Under the pieces are notes generated by a model, which was not told where the DNA came from, made no database searches, and saw nothing but the letters and a program-made list of their open reading frames with translations. A stretch of DNA of 64,000 nucleotides from Acrocarpospora corrugata (GTDB taxonomy: Bacteria > Actinomycetota > Actinomycetes > Streptosporangiales > Streptosporangiaceae). The DNA lies in the NCBI RefSeq assembly GCF_009687845.1, contig NZ_BLAD01000041.1, forward strand, positions 124,001 through 188,000, in the 5' to 3' direction. The position numbers and the translations under genes were made by a program. Shown here one piece after another: positions 55,230-62,390 of this stretch (positions are counted from its first letter, which is position 1; each line of letters starts with the position of its first letter).

Positions 55230-55922
55230 CTACATTGGCGTAGCCAGAGGGTAGGCGCGGCCGAGGTGCTCGGTGACGGCGGCGACCGCGTCGGCCGGGG
55301 TGCCCGTGGTGATCGCGGTGTGGATGAGCCGGTGGTCGGCCTGCAGGTCGGCGGTGTGGCCGAGGCGGTGCACGGCCTCGACCGCGTAGTGGCGCAGGGT
55401 GTTGCTGAGCGCGCGCATGATCGCCGAGTTGAGGGTGTTCCCGGCCGCGTCGGTGAGGGCGATGTGGAAGGCCATGTCGTGCGCGACGAACTCCTCCGGG
55501 GTGGCGGCGGAGTCCATCGCGGCGAGGGCGGCGGTCATCGCGCGGGTGTGCTCGGCGTGCGGGCCGTGCGCGGCCTGGCCCGCCGACCACTGCTCGATCA
55601 TCAGGCGGGTGTCGATGATCTCGCGCATGGTCAGGCTGGACAGGCTGAGGTTCAGCCGGAGCAGGTCGGTGAGGGTGCCGTCCGGATCGTAGGTGAGGAT
55701 CGCGCCCGCGTTGGGGCCCCGGCCCACCTGGCACTCCACCAGGCCGAGTGTCTCCAGGACGCGGAGCGCCTCGCGGACCGACGAGCGGCCGACCTGGAGT
55801 TCCTCGGCCAGTTGCCGCTCACCCGGGAGCCGGTCGCCGACGCGCAGACCCGACAGGATGATCCGCCGCTCGATCTCGGCGAGCACCTGCTCGAAGGTTC
55901 GGGTTCCGGTGAGTTTCGCCAC
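55230..55922 (-). CDS. GntR/FadR-type regulator of the lut operon
   Basis: A 230-residue FadR-subfamily GntR regulator: winged helix GLRVGDRLPGERQLAEELQV-GRSSVREALRVLETLGLV and an all-helical FCD effector domain with metal-type His residues (FVAHDMAFHIALTDAAGN, LQADHRLIHTAI). Such regulators (LldR/LutR type) respond to lactate. It starts at a GTG and is divergent from lutA, with two TGGTCTGAC-type sites between, so it probably controls lutABC and itself. The 3' neighbours on its strand are the LLM oxidoreductase and response regulator genes. Confidence 0.9.
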   Translation of the reverse strand: MAKLTGTRTFEQVLAEIERRIILSGLRVGDRLPGERQLAEELQVGRSSVREALRVLETLGLVECQVGRGPNAGAILTYDPDGTLTDLLRLNLSLSSLTMREIIDTRLMIEQWSAGQAAHGPHAEHTRAMTAALAAMDSAATPEEFVAHDMAFHIALTDAAGNTLNSAIMRALSNTLRHYAVEAVHRLGHTADLQADHRLIHTAITTGTPADAVAAVTEHLGRAYPLATPM

Positions 55923-55949
55923 CCTGGGCCTCTCGGGGGGATCGGTGTA

Positions 55950-55975
55950 TGGTCTGACAATATTTGGTCTGACCA
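55950..55975. promoter_or_regulatory. GntR operator pair upstream of lutABC
   Basis: TGGTCTGACA (55950-55959) and the perfect dyad TGGTCTGACCA (55965-55975) match the TGGT-N3-ACCA pattern of FadR-subfamily regulators. They lie between the GntR start (55922) and lutA start (55993), positioned to block both promoters. Confidence 0.78.
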
Positions 55976-55992
55976 TACCTGCGGGAGCTTCT

Positions 55993-56748
55993 GTGCGGGT
56001 CGCGCTGTTCATCACCTGTGTCAACGACACCCTCTTCCCGGACACCGGCCGGGCGGTCGTCACGCTGCTGCGACGCCTGGGGGTGGACGTGGAGTTCCCG
56101 CAGGCGCAGACGTGCTGCGGGCAGATGCACGTCAACACGGGGTATCCGGCCGAGGGGGTACGGCTCGCGCGGCACTTCACCGAGGTGTTCGCGGAGTACG
56201 ACGCGGTGGTGACGCCGTCGGGGTCGTGCACGGCGATGATCCGCGAGCAGTATCCGAAACTGGCGGCGACCGCGCGGGTGCCGGCGAAGCAGACGGCCGG
56301 GCTGGGTACGGCGGTCGAGGAGATCGTGCCGAAGGTCTATGACCTGTCGGAGTTCCTGCTGGATGTGCTGGGGGTTACTGACGTGGGGGCCTATTTCCCG
56401 CATCGAGTGACTTATCATCCTACGTGTCATTCGCTGCGGGGGCTGCATTTGGGGGATCGGCCGACGCGGCTGCTTTCTGCGGTGCGGGGGCTGGAGTTGG
56501 TGGCGTTGCCGGGGGCGGAGGAGTGCTGCGGGTTCGGGGGGACTTTCGCGGTGAAGAATCGGGACATTTCTGCGGCGATGTGCGCGGACAAGGTGGGAAA
56601 TATCATGACGACGGGGGCTGAGGTGCTCTGTGCTGCGGATAATTCCTGTCTGATGCATATCGGGGGGACGTTGAGCCGGCAGAAGTCGGGGGTTCGGGTC
56701 ATGCATCTGGCGGAGATCCTGGCGGCCACGGAGGGTGGGGCTCGATGA
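55993..56748 (+). CDS. lutA: L-lactate dehydrogenase complex subunit LutA
   Basis: A 251-residue Fe-S oxidoreductase subunit with two CCG domains: CCGQMHVNTGYPAEG (from residue 37) and CCGFGGTFAVKN (from about 178), which bind a [4Fe-4S] or related cluster. LutABC oxidises L-lactate to pyruvate. The GTG at 55993 has GGGAG upstream. Its stop overlaps the lutB ATG (ATGA at 56745-56748). Confidence 0.94.
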   Translation: MRVALFITCVNDTLFPDTGRAVVTLLRRLGVDVEFPQAQTCCGQMHVNTGYPAEGVRLARHFTEVFAEYDAVVTPSGSCTAMIREQYPKLAATARVPAKQTAGLGTAVEEIVPKVYDLSEFLLDVLGVTDVGAYFPHRVTYHPTCHSLRGLHLGDRPTRLLSAVRGLELVALPGAEECCGFGGTFAVKNRDISAAMCADKVGNIMTTGAEVLCAADNSCLMHIGGTLSRQKSGVRVMHLAEILAATEGGAR

Positions 56749-58139
56749 GTCAGACGTTTGTGGGGATGCCGTCGTTTCCCAAGAATGCGGCGATAGCCGT
56801 ACAGGACTCGCAGTTGAGGTTCAATCTGCGGAAGGCTACCCGGACTATTCGCGGTAAGCGGGCCTCGGTCGTGGAGGAGTTGCCGGATTGGGCGGAATTG
56901 CGGCAGGCCGGGAAGGCGATCAAGGATCATACGCTGCGGAATCTTGAGCGGTATCTGGTGCAGATGGAGGCGGCGGTTTCGGCCGCCGGGGGGACTGTGC
57001 ACTGGGCGAAGGACGCCGAGGAGGCCAACCGCATCGTCGCCGGGCTGGTCAAGGCGACCGGTGAGACCGAGGTCGTCAAGGTCAAGTCGATGGCGACGCA
57101 GGAGATCGGGCTCAATGAGGCGCTCGCGGTGGAAGGTGTCACCGCTTATGAGACGGATCTCGCCGAGCTGATCGTGCAGCTTGGGGATGATTGGCCGTCG
57201 CATATTCTGGTTCCGGCGATTCATCGTAATCGAGCGGAGATCCGGGAGATTTTCCTGGCGAAGATGGCGGATGTTCCCGCTGATCTGACCGATGAGCCGA
57301 AGGCGCTGGCCGATGCGGCACGGCTGCATCTGCGGGAACGGTTTCTGCGGGCGAAAGTCGCGATTTCTGGCGCGAATTTCATGATTGCGGAGACGGGCAC
57401 GCTGGTTGTGCTGGAATCGGAGGGGAATGGCCGGATGTGCCTGACCCTGCCGGAGACCCTGATCAGTGTGGTGGGGATCGAGAAGTTGCTGCCGGCCTGG
57501 CGGGATCTGGAGGTTTTCCTGCAGTTGCTGCCGCGCAGTTCTACTGGTGAGCGGATGAATCCGTACACGTCGATGTGGACGGGTGCGGTCGAAGGGCAGG
57601 ATTTCCATCTGGTTCTGCTCGACAATGGACGAACCGATGTGCTGGCCGATGAAGTCGGGCGGCAGGCGTTGCGCTGTATTCGTTGTTCCGCGTGCCTGAA
57701 TGTCTGCCCGGTGTATGAACGGGCGGGCGGGCATGCGTACGGGTCTGTTTATCCCGGGCCGATCGGGGCGATCCTCACGCCGCAGCTGCGGGGCATGGAC
57801 ACCGCGCTGGACCGGTCGCTCCCGTTCGCGTCCTCGCTGTGCGGCGCGTGTTACGACGTGTGCCCGGTCGCGATCGACATCCCGAGCGTGCTCGTCGATC
57901 TCCGCGCGAAGGCCAGACATCCCCGCACCGAACGGATCGGCATGGCCGCCGCGGGATGGGTCTTCAACCGGTCTGTACGGCTTGCGCGCGCCCAGCGCTT
58001 CGGCGGACGAATGCGAAAACTGATCCCGAAACGCCTTCCGGGCCCTATGTCCGGCTGGACCGACACTCGCGATCTTCCCGACATTCCTCAGGAATCCTTC
58101 CGGGCATGGTGGGACCGGACCGAAGGGGGAGCCCGATGA
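56745..58139 (+). CDS. lutB: L-lactate dehydrogenase complex iron-sulfur subunit LutB
   Basis: A 464-residue LutB. The LUD-type N-terminal domain contains VVKVKSMATQEIGLNEALA and GANFMIAETGTLVVLESEGN; two ferredoxin-like [4Fe-4S] motifs follow at CIRCSACLNVCPVYE (about 309) and CGACYDVCPVAID (about 365). It transfers electrons in L-lactate oxidation with LutA and LutC. Its 3' end carries the first copy of a 44-bp tandem repeat, and its stop overlaps the ATG of a 15-codon mini-ORF. Confidence 0.95.
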   Translation: MSQTFVGMPSFPKNAAIAVQDSQLRFNLRKATRTIRGKRASVVEELPDWAELRQAGKAIKDHTLRNLERYLVQMEAAVSAAGGTVHWAKDAEEANRIVAGLVKATGETEVVKVKSMATQEIGLNEALAVEGVTAYETDLAELIVQLGDDWPSHILVPAIHRNRAEIREIFLAKMADVPADLTDEPKALADAARLHLRERFLRAKVAISGANFMIAETGTLVVLESEGNGRMCLTLPETLISVVGIEKLLPAWRDLEVFLQLLPRSSTGERMNPYTSMWTGAVEGQDFHLVLLDNGRTDVLADEVGRQALRCIRCSACLNVCPVYERAGGHAYGSVYPGPIGAILTPQLRGMDTALDRSLPFASSLCGACYDVCPVAIDIPSVLVDLRAKARHPRTERIGMAAAGWVFNRSVRLARAQRFGGRMRKLIPKRLPGPMSGWTDTRDLPDIPQESFRAWWDRTEGGAR

Positions 58140-58183
58140 GCTTCCGTGCTTGGTCGGACCGGATCGAAAGGGGAGCCCGATGA
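58095..58183. repeat. 44-bp tandem duplication at the lutB-lutC junction
   Basis: 58095-58139 and 58139-58183 match over about 36 of 45 bases, including GGAGCCCGATGA at both ends. Each copy contains a ribosome-binding site and an ATGA. Because the period is not a multiple of three, the second copy forms a separate small reading frame. Confidence 0.9.
58136..58183 (+). CDS. 15-codon mini-cistron from duplicated lutB tail
   Basis: ATG at 58136, overlapping the lutB stop (ATGA), gives MSFRAWSDRIERGAR and a TGA that overlaps the lutC ATG (58180-58183, ATGA). The peptide mirrors the LutB C-terminus SFRAWWDRTEGGAR because the DNA is a tandem copy. It has its own AGGGGGAG, which in turn leaves AAGGGGAG for lutC. 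It probably serves translational coupling; whether the peptide has a role is unknown. Confidence 0.6.
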   Translation: MSFRAWSDRIERGAR

Positions 58184-58761
58184 CCTCCCGCGACTTGATC
58201 CTCGCCCGGATCCGTGCCGCCGTCGGGGACGCGCCGGACGTGGAGATCCCCCGGGGCTACCGAGGTCCCGGAGCGGAGAGCGACGGCCTGATCGAGCATT
58301 TCGCCGAACGGGTCCGCGATTATCGGGCAGTTGTCCACGTCGTGGACGCGGCCGAGGTCGCCGCCGCCATCGGTGACGCGCTGGCCCGGCGGGAGGCGGG
58401 ACGGGTCGTGGTCCCGGCCGGGTTCCCCGCCGAGTGGCTGGCCGAATCGGTGATCGAGGACCTGACGACCGTGGACGCCGTGGTCACCACCTGCGCGGTC
58501 GCGATCGCCGAAACCGGGACGATCGTGCTCGACGCGGGCGACGGGATGGGCCGCAGGGCGCTCACCCTCGTGCCCGACTACCACCTGTGCGTCGTCCGTG
58601 CGGACCAGGTCGTGCCCGGTGTCCCGGACGCGCTCACCCGGCTTGACCCGGTACGTCCCCTTACCTGGATCAGCGGCCCTTCCGCGACCAGTGACATCGA
58701 GCTCAACCGCGTCGAAGGAGTGCACGGTCCGCGAACCCTTGAGGTGATCATCTCGATCTGA
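58180..58761 (+). CDS. lutC: L-lactate dehydrogenase complex subunit LutC
   Basis: A 193-residue LUD-domain protein, somewhat shorter than typical LutC. It contains VVPAGFPAEWLAESVIEDLT and the LUD motif VAIAETGTIVLDAGDGMGRR, then HLCVVRADQVV and TSDIELNRVEGVHGP, the conserved C-terminal segment. It completes LutABC. The ATG at 58180 has AAGGGGAG six bases upstream and overlaps the mini-cistron stop. Confidence 0.93.
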   Translation: MTSRDLILARIRAAVGDAPDVEIPRGYRGPGAESDGLIEHFAERVRDYRAVVHVVDAAEVAAAIGDALARREAGRVVVPAGFPAEWLAESVIEDLTTVDAVVTTCAVAIAETGTIVLDAGDGMGRRALTLVPDYHLCVVRADQVVPGVPDALTRLDPVRPLTWISGPSATSDIELNRVEGVHGPRTLEVIISI

Positions 58762-58765
58762 CGGC

Positions 58766-59866
58766 ATGCCGTACGGTATGGGCGTGTTCGACGAACATCT
58801 CCCGATCCAAACCGAACGCCTACTCCTGCGGCATTTCAGCCCGGACGACGCGGCCCGCGTACGGGCGATCGTCCGGGAGGGCGCCCAGTCGACCGCCCTC
58901 CCGCCCGGCGCTCCCGGCTACGTGGGAGGAATCGCCCAATGGCTCTCCCATGGCGTACACGAACTGCGCAAATCCGGTCACGGCCTGCACCTCGCCATCG
59001 AAGCCGCAGGCGACATCATCGGCGCGATCAGCCTGTTCAAAACCCACTGGGGGACCGGCGTCACCGAAGTCGGCTACGGCATCCACCCCGACCACCGCGG
59101 ACGCGGCTACGCCCCCGAAGCCGTACGCGGACTGGCCGACTGGGCGCTCGGGCCCGCGCGGCTGCGCCGGATCGAACTGCGCGCCACGATCGAGAACTCG
59201 GCGTCCATCCGAGTCGCGGAGAAAGCCGGATTCAGCCGGGAAGGCGTGCTCCGCGGCGCCGGATTCGAGGACGACGGCCCGCACGACGTCGTCGTCTTCG
59301 GCCTGCTCCGCGGCGAGACCGGCCCCGCCTTCGGCGGACGCCTGGACACCCCCCGCCTCATCCTGCGGCCGTTCCGCAAACACGACGCCTTCGACCTGCT
59401 CGCGGCCGTCAAGGACGACGCCGAGATGATCCGCTGGATGCCCTGGGCGCCCGGCTACACACTGGAACGAGCCATCGACTGGTGCACCAGGCTGGCGCAC
59501 TCCGACCGCGTCAACGGCCTGACCTTCGCCCTCGAACCCCGCGACGGCGGCCGGCTCGGCGGCGCCATCGGCGTGCACCGCTCCGACCTGGAGCGCAGCG
59601 ACGTCGAGATCGGCTACTGGGTCTCGCCGTGGGCCCGCCGCCAGGGCTACGCCGTCGAAGCCGCCAGAACCGTGGCCAGCTGGCTGCTCGCCCAGGGCTA
59701 CACGCGGGTGCAACTGACGATCGCGGTCGGCAATGTGGGCAGCCGCGCGGTCGCGCGCCGGGCCGGATTCACCGAAGAAGGCATCCTCCGCCAAGGGCTC
59801 CCGATCCCCGGCGGGCGCGCCGATGCCGTTCTTTACAGCATCCTGCGGGACGAACTCAGACCTTAA
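58766..59866 (+). CDS. Tandem GNAT acetyltransferase
   Basis: A protein of about 366 residues with two GNAT domains of the RimJ/RimL type: domain 1 (about 12-175) has EVGYGIHPDHRGRGYAPEAV and ASIRVAEKAGFSREG, domain 2 (about 190-360) has EIGYWVSPWARRQGYAVEAA and GSRAVARRAGFTEEG. Both keep the acetyl-CoA pyrophosphate loop (R/Q-x-x-G-x-G/A pattern), so both may be active. The first in-frame ATG is at 58766; another at 58778 is also possible. It follows lutC by five bases and might be cotranscribed. Substrate unknown. Confidence 0.88.
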   Translation: MPYGMGVFDEHLPIQTERLLLRHFSPDDAARVRAIVREGAQSTALPPGAPGYVGGIAQWLSHGVHELRKSGHGLHLAIEAAGDIIGAISLFKTHWGTGVTEVGYGIHPDHRGRGYAPEAVRGLADWALGPARLRRIELRATIENSASIRVAEKAGFSREGVLRGAGFEDDGPHDVVVFGLLRGETGPAFGGRLDTPRLILRPFRKHDAFDLLAAVKDDAEMIRWMPWAPGYTLERAIDWCTRLAHSDRVNGLTFALEPRDGGRLGGAIGVHRSDLERSDVEIGYWVSPWARRQGYAVEAARTVASWLLAQGYTRVQLTIAVGNVGSRAVARRAGFTEEGILRQGLPIPGGRADAVLYSILRDELRP

Positions 59867-59945
59867 AACACAGGTCAAGGATCCCCCATGGGCCAGTACC
59901 GTCCGCTATTGTCACGATCCGGACAAGGCATGGGAGATCGGTGAG

Positions 59946-60863
59946 ATGAAACCGCCGTTGGTGCTCATCGGACACGGCACCCACGATGACACGGGCGTCG
60001 CTGAATTCGGCCGCTTCGTACACCGGCTTCGATGCCGGCTGGACGGCGTGGTCGCCGATGTGTCCGGCGGCTTCATCACGAAGGCCCGGCCGCCGCTCAG
60101 TGACTCGATCACGTCCCTGGTGGCGCGCGGCCACCACCACCTGATCGTGCTGCCCCTCAGCCTCACCAACGACCGCCGCGCCCTGGGCGACATTCCCGGC
60201 ACGCTCGCGTTGGAGCAGGAACGCCACCCCACGCTCGACTACGACCTGGCGCGCTCGCTCGGCCCCGACCCGCGAATCCTCGAACTCCTCGCCGAACGCC
60301 TCGCGGACGCGCAGGCCGACATGCCCCATCTGCTCCGGACCGAGCCCTTCCGGCTCACCGACGAGGAGCCCGAGCGCATCACTCCCGCTGAGACCGCGAT
60401 CGTCCTGGTCGGGCATGGATCGACCGACGTGTCCGCCAACGCGGAGGTGCATCGGGTCTCCCGGCTGTTCTGGGAAACCCACGCCGCCGACTACCTGACC
60501 GTGGAGACCGCCTACGTCTCGCTCGCCCGGCCCGGCGTGCCCGGCGGGCTGGAACGCTGCCGCCGCCTCGGCGCGAAGCGGGTGATCGTGCTGCCGTACC
60601 TGCTGTTCGCCGGGGGCGTGCTTGAGCGCATCTGGGCTCAGGCGCTGGCGTACGGGGCCAACCACGAGGGCATCGACATCCGCTGCGCCGAGGTCATCGG
60701 CGACTGCGAGGGCCTGGCCGACGTGGTCATCGACCGCTACGAGGAAGCCCTGGCCGACGCCGCCGAATGGAACGTCCGCCAACGCGTACAACAGGCCCTG
60801 GCAGCCCAGCGCTTCCCCCGCGCCCGGGGGACAACTTTCGCGGAGGAACCCACACCGGTCTGA
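59946..60863 (+). CDS. cbiX: Sirohydrochlorin cobaltochelatase-like protein (CbiX)
   Basis: A 305-residue chelatase with two similar halves, each with a metal-binding HG motif: LVLIGHGTHDD near the start and IVLVGHGSTDVSANAEVHRV in the second half, followed by VIVLPYLLFAGGVLERI. This is the long CbiX form, which inserts cobalt into sirohydrochlorin in early anaerobic-type cobalamin synthesis (or iron for sirohaem). The ATG at 59946 has GGGAG...GGTGAG upstream. cobC and cobT follow after a 431-base gap. Confidence 0.9.
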   Translation: MKPPLVLIGHGTHDDTGVAEFGRFVHRLRCRLDGVVADVSGGFITKARPPLSDSITSLVARGHHHLIVLPLSLTNDRRALGDIPGTLALEQERHPTLDYDLARSLGPDPRILELLAERLADAQADMPHLLRTEPFRLTDEEPERITPAETAIVLVGHGSTDVSANAEVHRVSRLFWETHAADYLTVETAYVSLARPGVPGGLERCRRLGAKRVIVLPYLLFAGGVLERIWAQALAYGANHEGIDIRCAEVIGDCEGLADVVIDRYEEALADAAEWNVRQRVQQALAAQRFPRARGTTFAEEPTPV

Positions 60864-61294
60864 TGCCCTCTTGGGGCCGCGTGTGACCTCGGGTTGAGAA
60901 CACCGATCTGTATGAGTGCGTCGCGAACTGGTTGCCGATATCTGGCCAGGGGCGGTTCCTTCAGCGATGTCCTCGACGACTGGCCCCTCATCCGCTCCGT
61001 GATGGCGCGGCCAGTTCCGGAATTCAGCCTGGTCGTCAAGCGTGTGGAGGCCGTCGGCTCTGATCGGTGTTTGGCGGCGGTGTTCCGATCGGCCCCCGAC
61101 GGGGGCGACCGATGGGTGTCTGATCACGGTGTCCTGATTGGCTCATGACCGCAGTGGACTTATCGGTGCTTGGCGGCGCGCTGATCGGCATCTGGCCGCG
61201 ATGAGCTTGCGGCGTTGATGTCGTGTCTTCCTGCGGGAGCGCTGGGCGCGTTTGAGCTCAGGGGGCGATTTATGGGCGATCGCCCGTTCGCGTA
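60864..61294. other. Gene-free gap between cbiX and cobC
   Basis: No gene with coding character is visible. A short hairpin GCCCCC-GAC-GGGGGC-like (61092-61106) may end the cbiX transcript. Two loosely similar stretches (ATCGGTGTTTGGCGGCG near 61064 and ATCGGTGCTTGGCGGCG near 61170) suggest a duplicated segment. I looked for, and did not find, the B12-box and multi-helix pattern of a cobalamin riboswitch. Confidence 0.5.
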
Positions 61295-62380
61295 ATGTCG
61301 CTGATCGTGTCTGAATGGGTGGATCTGCGGCATCACGGGGATCGGGATGTTGCGCCGGGGTTGGTGGATCTCGCGGTGAATGTGCGGCAGGGGGCGCCGC
61401 CCGGGTGGCTCGGTGATGTGGTTCGGGAGGCCGTGGGTGATCTTTCGGCTTATCCGGATGGGGATCGGGCCCGGGCGGCGGTGGCTGGGCGGCATGGGCG
61501 CGATGCAGACGAAGTGTTGCTGACCGCTGGGGCGGCGGAGGCGTTTGTACTGCTTGCGCGGGTGTTGCGGCCTCGGCGGGCGGTGGTGGTGCATCCGCAG
61601 TTCACTGAGCCGGAGGCTGCGCTGTTGGCGGCGGGGCATCGGGTGGAGCGGGTGGTTCTGTCCGGGGCGTTCACGCTGGATCCTGGCCTGGTGCCGGAGG
61701 ACGCGGATCTGGTCATGGTGGGCAATCCGACAAATCCCACTTCGGTGTTGCACTCGGGGGAGAGTCTGCGGAGTCTTGTCCGGCCTGGGCGGACGTTGGT
61801 GGTGGATGAGGCGTTCGCGGATTGCGTACCGGGGGAGCCTGAGTCGCTCGCGTCGCTGTCGCTGCCAGGGCTGGTCGTGATTCGTAGTCTGACCAAGACG
61901 TGGGGGCTGGCGGGGCTGCGGGTCGGGTACGTGCTCGCGGATGCGCCGACGATCGCGCGACTGGCGGAGGCGCAGCCGCTTTGGGCGGTTTCTACGCCGG
62001 CGTTGGCTGCGGCGGAGGCGTGCATGAGCTCGCGAGCTCATGCGGAGACCGAAACATGGGCACGGCAAATGGCCGTCGAACGTGAGTACCTCGTGGCGGG
62101 GCTGCGTGCACTGGGCGCTCACGTCGTTCCCGACCCACAGGCGTCGTTCGTGTGCGTGCGACTTCCGGCAGGCCGCGACAGCTCCGCCGGTTCGGTCGGG
62201 AGCGAGAGGCCCTTGCATGTGCGGTTGGCTTTGCGGGCGAAAGGGTTCGCTGTTCGTCGGGGGGACACGTTTCCGGGGCTTGGGGAGGACTGGATTCGCG
62301 TGGCTGTAAGGGATCCGGGGACCTCGGACGCGTTTCTTGAGGCGTTGGCGGCCACAATGAAGACATCCCCGACGCGTTGA
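61295..62380 (+). CDS. cobC: PLP-dependent CobC-like (threonine-phosphate decarboxylase-type) enzyme
   Basis: A 361-residue fold-type I aminotransferase relative. The PLP lysine lies in VIRSLTKTWGLAGLRVGY, the VVDEAFADC loop carries the Asp that contacts the pyridine, and MVGNPTNPTSVLH and the C-terminal RVAVRDP arginine match histidinol-phosphate aminotransferase/CobD-type proteins. Placed directly before cobT it most likely makes the aminopropanol-phosphate arm of cobalamin (threonine-phosphate decarboxylase), although histidinol-phosphate-type transamination cannot be excluded by sequence alone. The stop is 11 bases before cobT. Confidence 0.82.
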   Translation: MSLIVSEWVDLRHHGDRDVAPGLVDLAVNVRQGAPPGWLGDVVREAVGDLSAYPDGDRARAAVAGRHGRDADEVLLTAGAAEAFVLLARVLRPRRAVVVHPQFTEPEAALLAAGHRVERVVLSGAFTLDPGLVPEDADLVMVGNPTNPTSVLHSGESLRSLVRPGRTLVVDEAFADCVPGEPESLASLSLPGLVVIRSLTKTWGLAGLRVGYVLADAPTIARLAEAQPLWAVSTPALAAAEACMSSRAHAETETWARQMAVEREYLVAGLRALGAHVVPDPQASFVCVRLPAGRDSSAGSVGSERPLHVRLALRAKGFAVRRGDTFPGLGEDWIRVAVRDPGTSDAFLEALAATMKTSPTR

Positions 62381-62390
62381 GGAGTGTCCT

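Noticed and set aside
60864-61294. Cobalamin riboswitch before the cob genes
   Set aside because: No B12 box or the expected helical core was found here or upstream of cobD (38449-38480).
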